This document shows, piece by piece, positions 51,873 through 61,161 of a stretch of DNA of 64,000 nucleotides (within the stretch, counting starts at the first letter, position 1; the number at the start of each line of letters is the position of its first letter). This stretch comes from Melioribacteraceae bacterium (GTDB lineage: Bacteria > Bacteroidota > Ignavibacteria > Ignavibacteriales > Melioribacteraceae), in the NCBI GenBank assembly GCA_026983955.1, contig JALSTB010000038.1:1-64000 (forward strand). Direction: 5' to 3'. Under the pieces are notes generated by a model. The model saw only the letters and a program-made list of their open reading frames with translations. It did no database searches and was not told the DNA's origin. Both the position numbers and the translations under genes were made by a program.

Positions 51873-53628
51873 ATATTTAATATTTTTATTTTTTCTTCCG
51901 GTTTCTTTTTCAGCCCAAACCATTGGGAAATTTTCCGTAAAAGGGAATAAAATTTTTAAGACCGGAGATTATTTGAATTGGATTAAAATTCAAAATATTA
52001 AAAATATTAAAAATCAAAAATCGCTTCACGATACAATAGCAAACCGGATTTCAAAAAAATTGGCGGAAGAGGGGTTTTACAATTTTAAAATCGATTCAAT
52101 CTCAATTGATTCTCCGGCGGATTCCGGAAAAATAAATATCACACTAATTATAAACGAAGGGAAACCGACTTTAATTAAATCCACAAGCATACAAAATCCC
52201 CTTCCGGAAAAAGATTCGCTCAAAATCATGCCGGTGTTACGCTCGCTGCATGGTCAAATTTTCAGCAAGCAGATTATTGAAAACAGTATCTCACGGATAA
52301 TTAATTATTTTGAGAATTCGGGATTCCCTTTCGCAACCGTAAAAATTCATTCGGTAAATTTCTCATCCGGTCCACCGGGCAATGGGCATTATGCCGGTAT
52401 AGTATTTCTAATCAAAAAAAATCAACTCGGCAAAATCGATAAAATACAAATAGAAGGAAACACCAAAACCAAAGCCGGTGTAATAATCCGGACAGCCGGC
52501 ATTAAGCCCGGAGAACTTTATTCCGAATCGAAAATTGCCGGAATTCCACAAAGACTTAACCGCCTACGATTTTTCGAAAAAGTGGGGAAACCGGAATTTT
52601 ATTTTAATTCTAAAGGTAAAGGAATTTTATTAATTAAAGTTAAAGAAAAACAAACCAATTTCTTCGATGGTATTCTCGGCTACGTTCCGCCTAGCGGGAC
52701 GAACGGAAAAGGATATTTCACCGGTTTTGCGAATGTTAAATTGGGTAATTTATTCGGTACCGGGCGGGTATTTGCTTTTAAATGGCTTCAGGAAAACCGG
52801 TATTCGCAAGAACTGGAATTAAATTATCTTGAACCTTGGGTTCTCGATTATCCGGTTAATTTCAAAACCGGTTTATACCAACGCAAGCAAGATACAACTT
52901 ACATCAAAAGGAAAATCGGCGGAAATATTGAATATCTCACGACGGAGGAAATTTCGGCATCGGTATTTATTGTAAGCGAATCGACTATTCCGGTGCTCGG
53001 GAATAATAATAAATTTACGGTATTCAATTCAAATTCTATTTCCACCGGTATTGAATTAAAAATAGACACACGGGATAATCCGTTGGCGCCCAAATCGGGT
53101 TTGCTTTTTGTGAACTCATACAGTTACAGTTCAAAAAAGATTAACGGACCGGAACAATTTTTAACTCCACAAACTCAAACGGTAACCGGCTTGCAACGAT
53201 TACAGCTCGACTTTTCGTTTTATTACGAACTCTTCACAAACCAGGTGGTACAACTTTCCGTTCACGGTAAAGAACTGCGCGGAAACTCTCTTGAAGTAAG
53301 CGATTTATATAAATTCGGCGGGACGAACTCAATGCGCGGATACCGGGAAAAACAATTTTCCGCCAACCGCTTACTTTGGTCGAATTTGGAATACCGTTAT
53401 TTGATTTCGGAATTTTCGTATGCTTTTCTATTTTTCGACGCCGGCTATTACTTGCGGAACAAAGACGAACAAACCAACACACCGGAGGTTTCGGATGTAC
53501 TAAAAAGTTTCGGATTGGGTTTTAGTCTGGAATCCGCACTTGGAATACTTAACATAAGTTACGCCGTGCCGCAAGGCGCACCGGTCAGCAAAGGTTTAAT
53601 CCACTTCGGAATTTTAAATAATTTTTAA
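51853..53628 (+). CDS. BamA/TamA-like outer-membrane protein (Omp85 family)
   Basis: 591 residues: a signal peptide, two or three POTRA-like domains (about 20-255; an example is IQIEGNTKTKAGVIIRTAGIKPGELYSESKI), and a C-terminal barrel with the Omp85 motif FGGTNSMRGYREKQF (about 488-502; the RGY-type lock) and a final strand (GLIHFGILNNF). It is shorter than BamA (about 800) and has fewer POTRA domains, closer to TamA/FhaC-type transporters. Its role in outer-membrane assembly is not fixed by context. The ATG at 51853 lies inside the kinase gene. Confidence 0.85.
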   Translation: MTLQQFKYLIFLFFLPVSFSAQTIGKFSVKGNKIFKTGDYLNWIKIQNIKNIKNQKSLHDTIANRISKKLAEEGFYNFKIDSISIDSPADSGKINITLIINEGKPTLIKSTSIQNPLPEKDSLKIMPVLRSLHGQIFSKQIIENSISRIINYFENSGFPFATVKIHSVNFSSGPPGNGHYAGIVFLIKKNQLGKIDKIQIEGNTKTKAGVIIRTAGIKPGELYSESKIAGIPQRLNRLRFFEKVGKPEFYFNSKGKGILLIKVKEKQTNFFDGILGYVPPSGTNGKGYFTGFANVKLGNLFGTGRVFAFKWLQENRYSQELELNYLEPWVLDYPVNFKTGLYQRKQDTTYIKRKIGGNIEYLTTEEISASVFIVSESTIPVLGNNNKFTVFNSNSISTGIELKIDTRDNPLAPKSGLLFVNSYSYSSKKINGPEQFLTPQTQTVTGLQRLQLDFSFYYELFTNQVVQLSVHGKELRGNSLEVSDLYKFGGTNSMRGYREKQFSANRLLWSNLEYRYLISEFSYAFLFFDAGYYLRNKDEQTNTPEVSDVLKSFGLGFSLESALGILNISYAVPQGAPVSKGLIHFGILNNF

Positions 53629-53675
53629 TTCATTTTATTACATTACATCCAAATTTTTCAAGAGTAAATCTTAAA

Positions 53676-54533
53676 ATGAATTTCAAAAACAAAACCGCTG
53701 CGTACATTAAAATCACCAGACCGGTAAACGTATTAATTACCTTTGCCACTATATTTTTGGCGGGATTAATTTGCCCGGTTGACCAACTATTGATAAATAA
53801 AATCATTTTGGCATCGGTTTCCGGCGCTTTGGTTGCCGCCGCCGGAAATGTTATTAACGATTACTTTGATGTGGAAACGGATAAAATTAACCGTCCGCAT
53901 CGTGTTATTCCAAAAAAATTAATGACGAAAAAGGAAGCCCTGGCATTCTTTGCAATTCTTAAGTTTTTTGCTTTTTACCTTGCCCTGCAAATCAATAAAC
54001 CGGCATTTGCAATTGTATTAATCACGAGTTTTCTGCTTTTTATTTATTCCTTTAAACTTAAAAGGATTGCTTTGGTTGGAAATATTGTTGTAGGAATTCT
54101 TACGGGAATGGCATTCATATACGGAGCAGTAGCCGTAGGAAACTGGAAGGCGGGAATTTTCCCCGCTTTATTTGCTTTCATGGTTAACTTGGCACGTGAA
54201 GTTTTGAAAGACATTGAGGATATAGAAGGTGATGTAAAATCGGGCTTTTTAACATTTCCCGTCAAATTCGGAATAAAGCATAGCATCAACCTTATTGCCG
54301 GCATAATTATTTTGTTGATTATCTTTACAACTATTCCGTATTTTTTAGATATCTATAATATTAAATATTTCATATTTGTTTTAATAATTGTCGATTCTTT
54401 GTTCGTTTATTTTGTAAAAGAATTATTCAACAACGTAAAACCGGAGAATCTGAGAAGATTAAGCAACTTACTAAAAATCAATATGTTGCTCGGATTAACT
54501 GCTATTTATTTGGGAAGTAATATTTCAATTTGA
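53676..54533 (+). CDS. UbiA-family prenyltransferase, archaeal DGGGP synthase-like
   Basis: 285 residues with eight or nine transmembrane helices. The metal-binding prenyl-diphosphate motifs are NDYFDVETD (61-69) and DIEDIEGD (179-186). The first motif continues KINRPHRVIP and the second follows REVLK. This pattern closely resembles archaeal digeranylgeranylglyceryl phosphate synthase and its FCB-group homologues. It would transfer a polyprenyl chain to a glycerol or quinone-type acceptor. A menaquinone (MenA-like) role is the main alternative. It overlaps the rnhB region by a few bases. Confidence 0.87.
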   Translation: MNFKNKTAAYIKITRPVNVLITFATIFLAGLICPVDQLLINKIILASVSGALVAAAGNVINDYFDVETDKINRPHRVIPKKLMTKKEALAFFAILKFFAFYLALQINKPAFAIVLITSFLLFIYSFKLKRIALVGNIVVGILTGMAFIYGAVAVGNWKAGIFPALFAFMVNLAREVLKDIEDIEGDVKSGFLTFPVKFGIKHSINLIAGIIILLIIFTTIPYFLDIYNIKYFIFVLIIVDSLFVYFVKELFNNVKPENLRRLSNLLKINMLLGLTAIYLGSNISI

Positions 54534-54535
54534 AA

Positions 54536-55147
54536 ATGAAATCATTCGACAACAAATTTCTATCAAATGAGGTTCAAGCAATTGCCGGGGTTGATGAAGC
54601 GGGAAGAGGACCTTTAGCCGGACCCGTAGTAGCCGCTGCGGTTATTTTCGATAACGACTTTTTCCTTAAAGAAGTAAACGATTCGAAAAAATTAACTGAA
54701 AAAGCGCGCGAAGAAATTTTCCCCGAAATTATTAATAATGCCATGGCTTACGGTACGGGAATAGTTTGGCAAAATGAAATTGACAGAATAAATATTTTGC
54801 AAGCCACCCTCAAAGCCATGAAAATTGCTGTTTCCAAATTATCAGCTACCCCCGATTTAATTTTAATTGATGGTAATAAAACATTTTTCAGTGAAATAAA
54901 AACACAACCGGTTATCAAAGGCGATTCAAAATCTTTCGCAATTGCAGCGGCATCAATAATTGCCAAAGTTACCCGGGATAGAATTATGCTCGAAGCATCC
55001 GGCAAATTTCCCGAATACGGTTGGGAAAGAAATAAAGGTTACGGAACCAAGCAACACATTGCGGCAATTAAAAAATATGGCATAACTCCATATCACAGAA
55101 AAAGTTTTCTTAGCAGGATTTTAGATATTCAAGAATCAATAATTTAA
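54536..55147 (+). CDS. rnhB: Ribonuclease HII
   Basis: 203 residues with the RNase HII core: AGVDEAGRGPLAGPVVAAAVI (DEGR catalytic set), then DSKKLTEKARE, GDSKSFAIAAASIIAKVTRDRIM and ERNKGYGTKQH. It removes ribonucleotides from DNA and RNA primers. The ATG at 54536 is the second in-frame start; a TTG at 54530 sits across the UbiA stop. Confidence 0.95.
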   Translation: MKSFDNKFLSNEVQAIAGVDEAGRGPLAGPVVAAAVIFDNDFFLKEVNDSKKLTEKAREEIFPEIINNAMAYGTGIVWQNEIDRINILQATLKAMKIAVSKLSATPDLILIDGNKTFFSEIKTQPVIKGDSKSFAIAAASIIAKVTRDRIMLEASGKFPEYGWERNKGYGTKQHIAAIKKYGITPYHRKSFLSRILDIQESII

Positions 55148-55154
55148 TCTTATA

Positions 55155-55514
55155 ATGAGTAGATATAAAAAATCTTTCGGCGATAAGGGGGAAGATTTAG
55201 CAGTAAATTATTTAAAAAATCTCGGTTACGAAATTGTAACGAGAAATTACCGGTTCGGACACGGAGAAATCGACATTGTGGCAAAAGATAAAGACACATT
55301 GGTGTTTGTTGAGGTTAAAACCCGTGAAAATTTTAATTTCGGTCCGCCCGAACTTGCCGTAACAAAGCGTAAACAGCACCAAATAAAGAAAATTAGCGAA
55401 GCATATATTCACGAAAATAATATTTCCGGTACCGAATGCCGGATCGATGTAATTGCCATTTTAATGGAAAAAAACAAAAAGCCGGAAATTAATCATATCG
55501 TTAACGCATTTTAA
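55155..55514 (+). CDS. yraN: YraN-family protein (UPF0102, nuclease-like fold)
   Basis: 119 residues matching UPF0102: GDKGEDLAVNYLKNLGYEIVTRNYR near the start, GHGEIDIVAKDKDTLVFVEVKTR (about 35-57; the E/D-ExK-type set of PD-(D/E)XK nucleases) and CRIDVIAI near the end. The role is unclear, perhaps DNA repair. It follows rnhB by seven bases, as in many genomes. Confidence 0.9.
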   Translation: MSRYKKSFGDKGEDLAVNYLKNLGYEIVTRNYRFGHGEIDIVAKDKDTLVFVEVKTRENFNFGPPELAVTKRKQHQIKKISEAYIHENNISGTECRIDVIAILMEKNKKPEINHIVNAF

Positions 55515-55580
55515 CCGTAAACTGCGTAAAATCTTATTTCTATATTCGTTATATTAGTAAATAATAAAATTTTCGGTGAA

Positions 55581-56384
55581 ATGAATCTACCACGAATATT
55601 AACTAAGCGTAATCTTACATTTTCCGAGTTTTTATATAACTTCTTTGCAACCATAAGCGGATTGACGATATTCAATTTGCAATTCTTCAAGGAAGTTTTC
55701 CTTCCCCCTTACGAAATACCCGAAATTAAAAAACACATGAACGAGCTTGGAGTAAAAACGTTCCCGATTGTGAGCGTTACGGGGTTAATTATCGGGTTGG
55801 TTATGGCAATGCAAAGTTTACCGGTATTTATGCGCTTCGGTGCAACCGATTACCTCCCCGGCACTGTTGCCCTTTCCGTTGTAAGGGAATTGGGTCCGGT
55901 TATTACAGCGCTGATTTTTGCCGGAAGAGTAAGCTCCGGTATCGGAGCCGAGTTGGGATCGATGCGGGTAACCGAGCAAATTGATGCAATGGAGGTTTCC
56001 GGGATTAATCCGTTTAAGTATCTTGTTGTTACCAGAATTGTTGCCACAACTTTTACTTTGCCTTTGCTCACGATTTATGTTATAGCAATTGCATTATTCG
56101 GCAGTTTCTTTGCAATTACAATTGAGCAAGGGACCAATTTCGAATATTACAAAAATGCGGTTATCGATATGCTGCAGTTCAGCGATTTTATCCCCGGTGT
56201 TGCCAAAACTTTTGTTTTCGGTTACATCGTCGGATTAGTCGGCGCTTACAAAGGTTATACGGCAGAAGGCGGAACGGAAGGCGTGGGGAAAGCATCCACA
56301 ACTTCTGTGGTTCTTTCTTCCCTACTGATTTTATTATTCGATACCATTTTAGTAAAAATTACTTTGTGGTTATGGCCGACGTAA
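55581..56384 (+). CDS. mlaE: MlaE-type ABC transporter permease
   Basis: 267 residues with five or six transmembrane helices and MlaE signature stretches: GLVMAMQSLPVFMRFGA, VVRELGPVITALIFAGRVSSGIGAELGSMRVTEQIDAMEVSGINPFKYLVVTR, and late GYTAEGGTEGVGKASTTSVV. With MlaF and MlaD it moves phospholipids between inner and outer membranes. The stop overlaps the mlaF start by 13 bases. No STAS MlaB or MlaC gene is in this cluster. Confidence 0.94.
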   Translation: MNLPRILTKRNLTFSEFLYNFFATISGLTIFNLQFFKEVFLPPYEIPEIKKHMNELGVKTFPIVSVTGLIIGLVMAMQSLPVFMRFGATDYLPGTVALSVVRELGPVITALIFAGRVSSGIGAELGSMRVTEQIDAMEVSGINPFKYLVVTRIVATTFTLPLLTIYVIAIALFGSFFAITIEQGTNFEYYKNAVIDMLQFSDFIPGVAKTFVFGYIVGLVGAYKGYTAEGGTEGVGKASTTSVVLSSLLILLFDTILVKITLWLWPT

Positions 56385-57124
56385 ACATTATAAGAATCGA
56401 GAACCTTACCAAACGGTTCGATGATTTCACCGTTCTGGATAACGTTTCGATAAATGTAAAAGAAGGCGAAAATCTTATTGTGTTCGGCAGAAGCGGTACG
56501 GGCAAAAGCGTTCTTTTGAAATGCACAATCGGATTGCTCAAACCGGACGGTGGAAATATTTATATTAAAGATAAAAATATTTTGGAACTGTCAACCAAAG
56601 AATTGAATAAAGTCCGCAAACATACCAGCTTTCTGTTTCAAAGTGCGGCATTGTACGATTCGATGACGGTACGTGAAAATCTCGAATTTCCATTGCGTAA
56701 AGGCGGATATAATTTATCGGAAGAAGAAATTGAAGAACGTGTACACAAAAACCTGGAACTTGTTTCCCTTTCCGAAGCAATCGATAAAATGCCATCGGAA
56801 CTTTCGGGCGGAATGAGAAAACGTATCGGATTGGCAAGGGCAATAATTACCGAACCCGAAATTATGTTCTACGATGAACCTACAACCGGTCTCGACCCGA
56901 TTACTTCGAAGGAAATAAGCGAACTTATAATTAATTTACAAAAGCAACTTAACATGACTTCCATTGTTGTAACACACGATTTGATTTGTGCAAAAATTAT
57001 TGCCGACCGTGCAATATTTTTGAAAGATGCAAAAGTTGCTTACGAGGGAACCCTGGATGAATTGGTTAACTCAAAAGACAAATTTTTACAAAACTTTTTC
57101 AGCGTCGATTTAATAAATGCTTAA
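56372..57124 (+). CDS. mlaF: MlaF-type ABC transporter ATPase
   Basis: 250 residues: Walker A GRSGTGKS (39-46), the Q-loop FLFQSAALYDSMTV, the ABC signature LSGGMRKRIGLARAI and Walker B MFYDEPTTGLDP. This is the typical MlaF/Ttg2A order with SGGMRKR. The ATG at 56372 is chosen; a GTG at 56366 is possible. It is the energy-supplying subunit of the MlaE-F-D complex. Confidence 0.94.
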   Translation: MADVNIIRIENLTKRFDDFTVLDNVSINVKEGENLIVFGRSGTGKSVLLKCTIGLLKPDGGNIYIKDKNILELSTKELNKVRKHTSFLFQSAALYDSMTVRENLEFPLRKGGYNLSEEEIEERVHKNLELVSLSEAIDKMPSELSGGMRKRIGLARAIITEPEIMFYDEPTTGLDPITSKEISELIINLQKQLNMTSIVVTHDLICAKIIADRAIFLKDAKVAYEGTLDELVNSKDKFLQNFFSVDLINA

Positions 57125-57135
57125 AGGAAAAAATT

Positions 57136-58191
57136 ATGTTTAAACATTTGGAAGGTGCACGTCTCGGTATTTTCATATTTCTCGGTACCGTTTTATTTGT
57201 TGTAGCAATCTTTATGATTGGCAGTAAAAAGTCGATTTTCGTAAAAAGCTATACCGTGAAAACTTATTTCACAGACGTGCAAGGATTGAAAACCGGCGCA
57301 GCAGTGCGCTTGAGCGGTATAAATGTTGGAAGCGTAACAAGTATTAAGTTGACCGGAGATTCCGCAAGCGTGGTGGAAGTTACAATGAGTATCGATAAAG
57401 AATTAAGCAAATTCATACGATTGGATAGTGAAGCTTCCATCGAAACCGAAGGTTTAATCGGCAGCAAGATTGTTTCAATTACTCCCGGCTCACCCAATCT
57501 TGCAGAAATTGAAAACGGTGGTATAATCCAATCCAAAGCTCCGGTGAACTTCGGCAAAATAATCGAAGAAACCCAAGGCATTATGGCTTATACAAAAGAA
57601 ATAACCAAAAACTTTTCGGAAATTGTCGCGAAAGTAAATAAAGGAAACGGTACGTTGGGCAAAATTGTTAACGATGACAAACTCTATTACGCAAGTGTGG
57701 ACATCATCAAAACCGCAGATACAACCCTTACGGCTTTAACCGACCAATTCGACAAAGTTTCGGATATCATTTTGAAAATGGGCGAAGGAACTTACAGCAT
57801 TCTTGCCAACGTCGATAGTGTAACGGTAGATATCAAACGTTTGATTACTCATGTGGAAAACGGCGAAGGTGTTCTCGGCGCATTAATTTCCGACAGAAGC
57901 GCATACGATTCGATTAAAACCGTGATCAACAAACTTACCAGCGCTATGGAAGCCGCCAGATTGGGTACGGAAGCCTTCTGGGAAAACATGGAAGCGTTAA
58001 AACATAACTGGCTTTTCAAAAGTTATTTCGAAGAACGCGGGTACTGGGACAGACCCAAATATGAAAAAGAAATCGATTTAAAATTACAAAAATTGAAGGA
58101 ACAAGAAGAAAAAATCAACAAGAAGTTGGAAGAGCTCAAAACTCTTGAAGAAAAATTATCGGCATTACAAAACGGTAAAACAGGCGAATAA
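57136..58191 (+). CDS. mlaD: MlaD-type MCE-domain protein
   Basis: 351 residues: an N-terminal transmembrane helix (about 10-32), an MCE domain (about 38-125: TYFTDVQGLKTGAAVRLSGINVGSVTSIKL) and a long helical C-terminal part ending in a coiled coil (about 300-345, KLQKLKEQEEKINKKLEELK). It is the periplasmic substrate-binding ring of the Mla system. It is 11 bases downstream of mlaF. The extended coiled coil is longer than E. coli MlaD (183 residues). Confidence 0.93.
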   Translation: MFKHLEGARLGIFIFLGTVLFVVAIFMIGSKKSIFVKSYTVKTYFTDVQGLKTGAAVRLSGINVGSVTSIKLTGDSASVVEVTMSIDKELSKFIRLDSEASIETEGLIGSKIVSITPGSPNLAEIENGGIIQSKAPVNFGKIIEETQGIMAYTKEITKNFSEIVAKVNKGNGTLGKIVNDDKLYYASVDIIKTADTTLTALTDQFDKVSDIILKMGEGTYSILANVDSVTVDIKRLITHVENGEGVLGALISDRSAYDSIKTVINKLTSAMEAARLGTEAFWENMEALKHNWLFKSYFEERGYWDRPKYEKEIDLKLQKLKEQEEKINKKLEELKTLEEKLSALQNGKTGE

Positions 58192-58380
58192 TTTATTTAA
58201 TTCACCCTTTGCCGTTTTACCTTGTGCATTGTTTCAGGTAAACCGCTTGCCGTTTCCGCCAGCGCTTAATCCATAATTGCATCAACCGTGTTAACGCTTT
58301 AAAATTCACACTCCGAATTATTTTCACATATTAACGTTTTTTTGCTATTTTAATTGTTTGCGCAAATAAAAATTTTCATT
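58192..58380 (+). other. Intergenic region before uvrA
   Basis: A 189-base spacer with no gene. The first part is mixed in composition and the last part AT-rich. It must include the uvrA promoter, but no convincing -33/-7 pair and no LexA-type palindrome could be identified. Confidence 0.4.
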
Positions 58381-61161
58381 ATGGAAGCAAAACGGAAAAC
58401 ACATACAAAAGATAAAATAATAATAAAAGGTGCACGGCAACACAACTTAAAAAACCTTGATATTGAAATACCGAGAAACAATCTTGTTGTTTTCACCGGT
58501 GTGAGCGGAAGCGGGAAATCGTCTCTCGTTTTCGATACGCTTTATGCAGAAGGTCAACGCAGATTTGTTGAAAGTCTTTCTTCCTACGCAAGGCAATTTC
58601 TCGAAAGGATGAACAAACCGGATGTGGATTTCATTTCAGGCATTTCACCTGCAGTTGCCATTGAACAAAAATCGGGAGTTAAAAATCCCCGTTCAACTGT
58701 GGGAACAACCACGGAAATTTACGATTATCTGCGTTTATTATTTTCGCGTGTAGGAAAAACTATCTGCTTCAATTGCGGAAAAGTTGTTACGAAAGACACC
58801 GTTGGAACAATAAGCGGTTTCCTCGAAAAATTTAACGAAGGTAAAAAATTTTACATGGGTTTTCCGCTTCATTCCCATCCCGATAGAACCGTTGAGGAAG
58901 AACTTTCATTACTTAAACAAAGAGGCTTTTTCAGAATATTTTACAAAGATAAAATATTCAACCTCAACGAAAGTACGGAAATACCCGCCTCAAAAGATGA
59001 AATAAAGGTAATTGTTGACCGTTTTAAAATCCGGAAAAACCGGGTACGGGAAACACTTGCCGATTCCTTGGAAACTACATTCAAAGAAGGTGAAGGCAAA
59101 GTCTGCATAATTGATGTGGAAACAAACCAGATTTACAACTTCACCAACTCTTACGAGTGCTGCGGAATAAAATACGAAGAACCGGAGCCGAGATTTTTCT
59201 CATTCAATAATCCTTTCGGCGCTTGCCCCGTATGCCAAGGATTCGGTAGAACAATAGGATACGATATGAACCTTGTCGTACCAAATCCGAATTTGTCTAT
59301 CCTTGAAGGTGCAATTGCTCCGTGGCGGACGGTCAAGTTCAGCAAGTATCTGAGGGATTTAATCCGGGTAGCAAAAAACAAAAAAATTCCGCTCGATGTA
59401 CCTTTCAAAAATTTAACCGAAGAGCAGGTGAAATTGATTAAAGAAGGCTTCGACGGCTTTGCGGGGATTAATGGATACTTTGCCAAACTCGAGCAAAAAA
59501 CCTATAAAATGCACATCCGGATTTTATTAAGCAAATACAGAGGTTACACAACTTGTACCGCATGCAAAGGTTCCCGGTTAAGACGCGAAGCCCTTCAAGT
59601 GAAAATTAACGGTAAATCCATTCACGATATAGTCCGTATGTCTATTGAAGAAGCACGGAATTTTTTTAACAATATTGAACTTACTCCGCACGAACTTGAA
59701 ATAGCAAACAACATTTTAAAAGAAATCAGAAACAGATTGAACTTTCTGTATAATGTAGGATTAGGTTATTTAACATTAGACAGATTAAGTAATACGCTTT
59801 CCGGCGGTGAATCCCAAAGAATAAATCTTGCAACATCGCTCGGTGCTGCACTCATCGGCACATTATACGTTTTGGATGAACCGAGTATCGGCTTGCATCC
59901 GCGGGATAACAGCAAACTAATAAAAATATTGAAATCGTTACGCGACTTGGGCAATACCGTTGTGGTTGTTGAACACGATGCGGAAATGATCCGGGAAGCC
60001 GATTTGATTTTCGATATGGGTCCGGCTGCCGGAGTGCAAGGAGGTAAAATCGTTGCTTCGGGAACATTGGCAGATATTTTGGAATCGGAAAAATCACTTA
60101 CCGGAAAATACCTTTCGGGTAAAATGGAAATTCCGGTCCCTCAAAAAAGAAACACAAAGAAAACCAAATCGATATTAATAAAAGGTGCCCGCGAACATAA
60201 TTTGAAAAATATCGATGTTGAATTCCCGTTGAATAAATTTGTTGTTGTAACCGGAGTAAGCGGCTCCGGCAAAAGCACGCTTGTACACGATATTTTGTAC
60301 AGTGGAATAGCTAAAAATATGGGTTTGGCTCCCAAAAGGGTAGGAAAATTCGATTCGATTGAAGGAATAAAATATATATCGGATATTGAAATTGTCGATC
60401 AGTCCCCCATCGGTAAATCCCCCCGCTCAAATCCGATAAGCTACGTTAAGGGATTCGAAGCCATCCGTGAAATTTTTGCATCTACACCGCAAGCGCGGTT
60501 AAAAGGTTACAGACCCGGTTACTTTTCCTTTAACGTTCCCGGCGGCAGATGCGAAACATGTCAAGGTGAAGGTTACGTTAAAATCGAAATGCAGTTCCTT
60601 GCCGATCTTTACCTTGAATGCGAAGATTGTAAAGGCACACGATACAAAAAGGAAACCCGCGAAATAACCTACAAAGGTAAAAATATTGTTGATGTCCTTA
60701 ACTTCACGGTCGATGAAGCAATTGAATTTTTTGATAATAATCCCAACGTTCTGAAATATTTACAAGTGTTGGCGGATGTGGGATTAGGTTATATAAAATT
60801 GGGGCAACCTTCAAACACACTTTCCGGTGGCGAAGCGCAAAGAATCAAATTAGCAAAACATTTAATTGTTAAAAAGAAAAAGAAAAATACTTTATTCATA
60901 TTCGATGAGCCTACAACCGGTTTGCATTTCGACGACATTAAAAAATTGCTCGCTTGCTTCAACGCCCTGCTTGAAACCGGAAATTCCGTTGTCATTATAG
61001 AGCATAATCTGGATGTGATAAAATGCGCCGATCACATTATCGATTTGGGACCGGAAGCCGGGGATAAAGGCGGGCGTGTTGTAGCAACCGGAACTCCGGA
61101 GGAAATTGCAAAGAACAAAAAGTCGGTTACGGGAAAATATTTGCGCAAAGTATTAAATTAA
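58381..61161 (+). CDS. uvrA: Excinuclease ABC subunit A
   Basis: 926 residues with the UvrA double-ABC layout: Walker A GVSGSGKSSL (near 40) and GVSGSGKSTL (near 625), zinc modules (CPVCQGFG / CTACKG, and CETCQGEG / CEDCKGTRY), signatures LSGGESQR and LSGGEAQR, and Walker B LYVLDEPSIGLHP and LFIFDEPTTGLHF. It recognises bulky DNA damage in nucleotide excision repair. The ATG at 58381 fits the family start (KIIIKGARQHNLKNLD). It ends four bases into the convergent GHL10 gene. Confidence 0.97.
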   Translation: MEAKRKTHTKDKIIIKGARQHNLKNLDIEIPRNNLVVFTGVSGSGKSSLVFDTLYAEGQRRFVESLSSYARQFLERMNKPDVDFISGISPAVAIEQKSGVKNPRSTVGTTTEIYDYLRLLFSRVGKTICFNCGKVVTKDTVGTISGFLEKFNEGKKFYMGFPLHSHPDRTVEEELSLLKQRGFFRIFYKDKIFNLNESTEIPASKDEIKVIVDRFKIRKNRVRETLADSLETTFKEGEGKVCIIDVETNQIYNFTNSYECCGIKYEEPEPRFFSFNNPFGACPVCQGFGRTIGYDMNLVVPNPNLSILEGAIAPWRTVKFSKYLRDLIRVAKNKKIPLDVPFKNLTEEQVKLIKEGFDGFAGINGYFAKLEQKTYKMHIRILLSKYRGYTTCTACKGSRLRREALQVKINGKSIHDIVRMSIEEARNFFNNIELTPHELEIANNILKEIRNRLNFLYNVGLGYLTLDRLSNTLSGGESQRINLATSLGAALIGTLYVLDEPSIGLHPRDNSKLIKILKSLRDLGNTVVVVEHDAEMIREADLIFDMGPAAGVQGGKIVASGTLADILESEKSLTGKYLSGKMEIPVPQKRNTKKTKSILIKGAREHNLKNIDVEFPLNKFVVVTGVSGSGKSTLVHDILYSGIAKNMGLAPKRVGKFDSIEGIKYISDIEIVDQSPIGKSPRSNPISYVKGFEAIREIFASTPQARLKGYRPGYFSFNVPGGRCETCQGEGYVKIEMQFLADLYLECEDCKGTRYKKETREITYKGKNIVDVLNFTVDEAIEFFDNNPNVLKYLQVLADVGLGYIKLGQPSNTLSGGEAQRIKLAKHLIVKKKKKNTLFIFDEPTTGLHFDDIKKLLACFNALLETGNSVVIIEHNLDVIKCADHIIDLGPEAGDKGGRVVATGTPEEIAKNKKSVTGKYLRKVLN

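Noticed and set aside
58192-58380. SOS box before uvrA
   Set aside because: No palindromic LexA-type site was found and the consensus for this lineage is not known to me.
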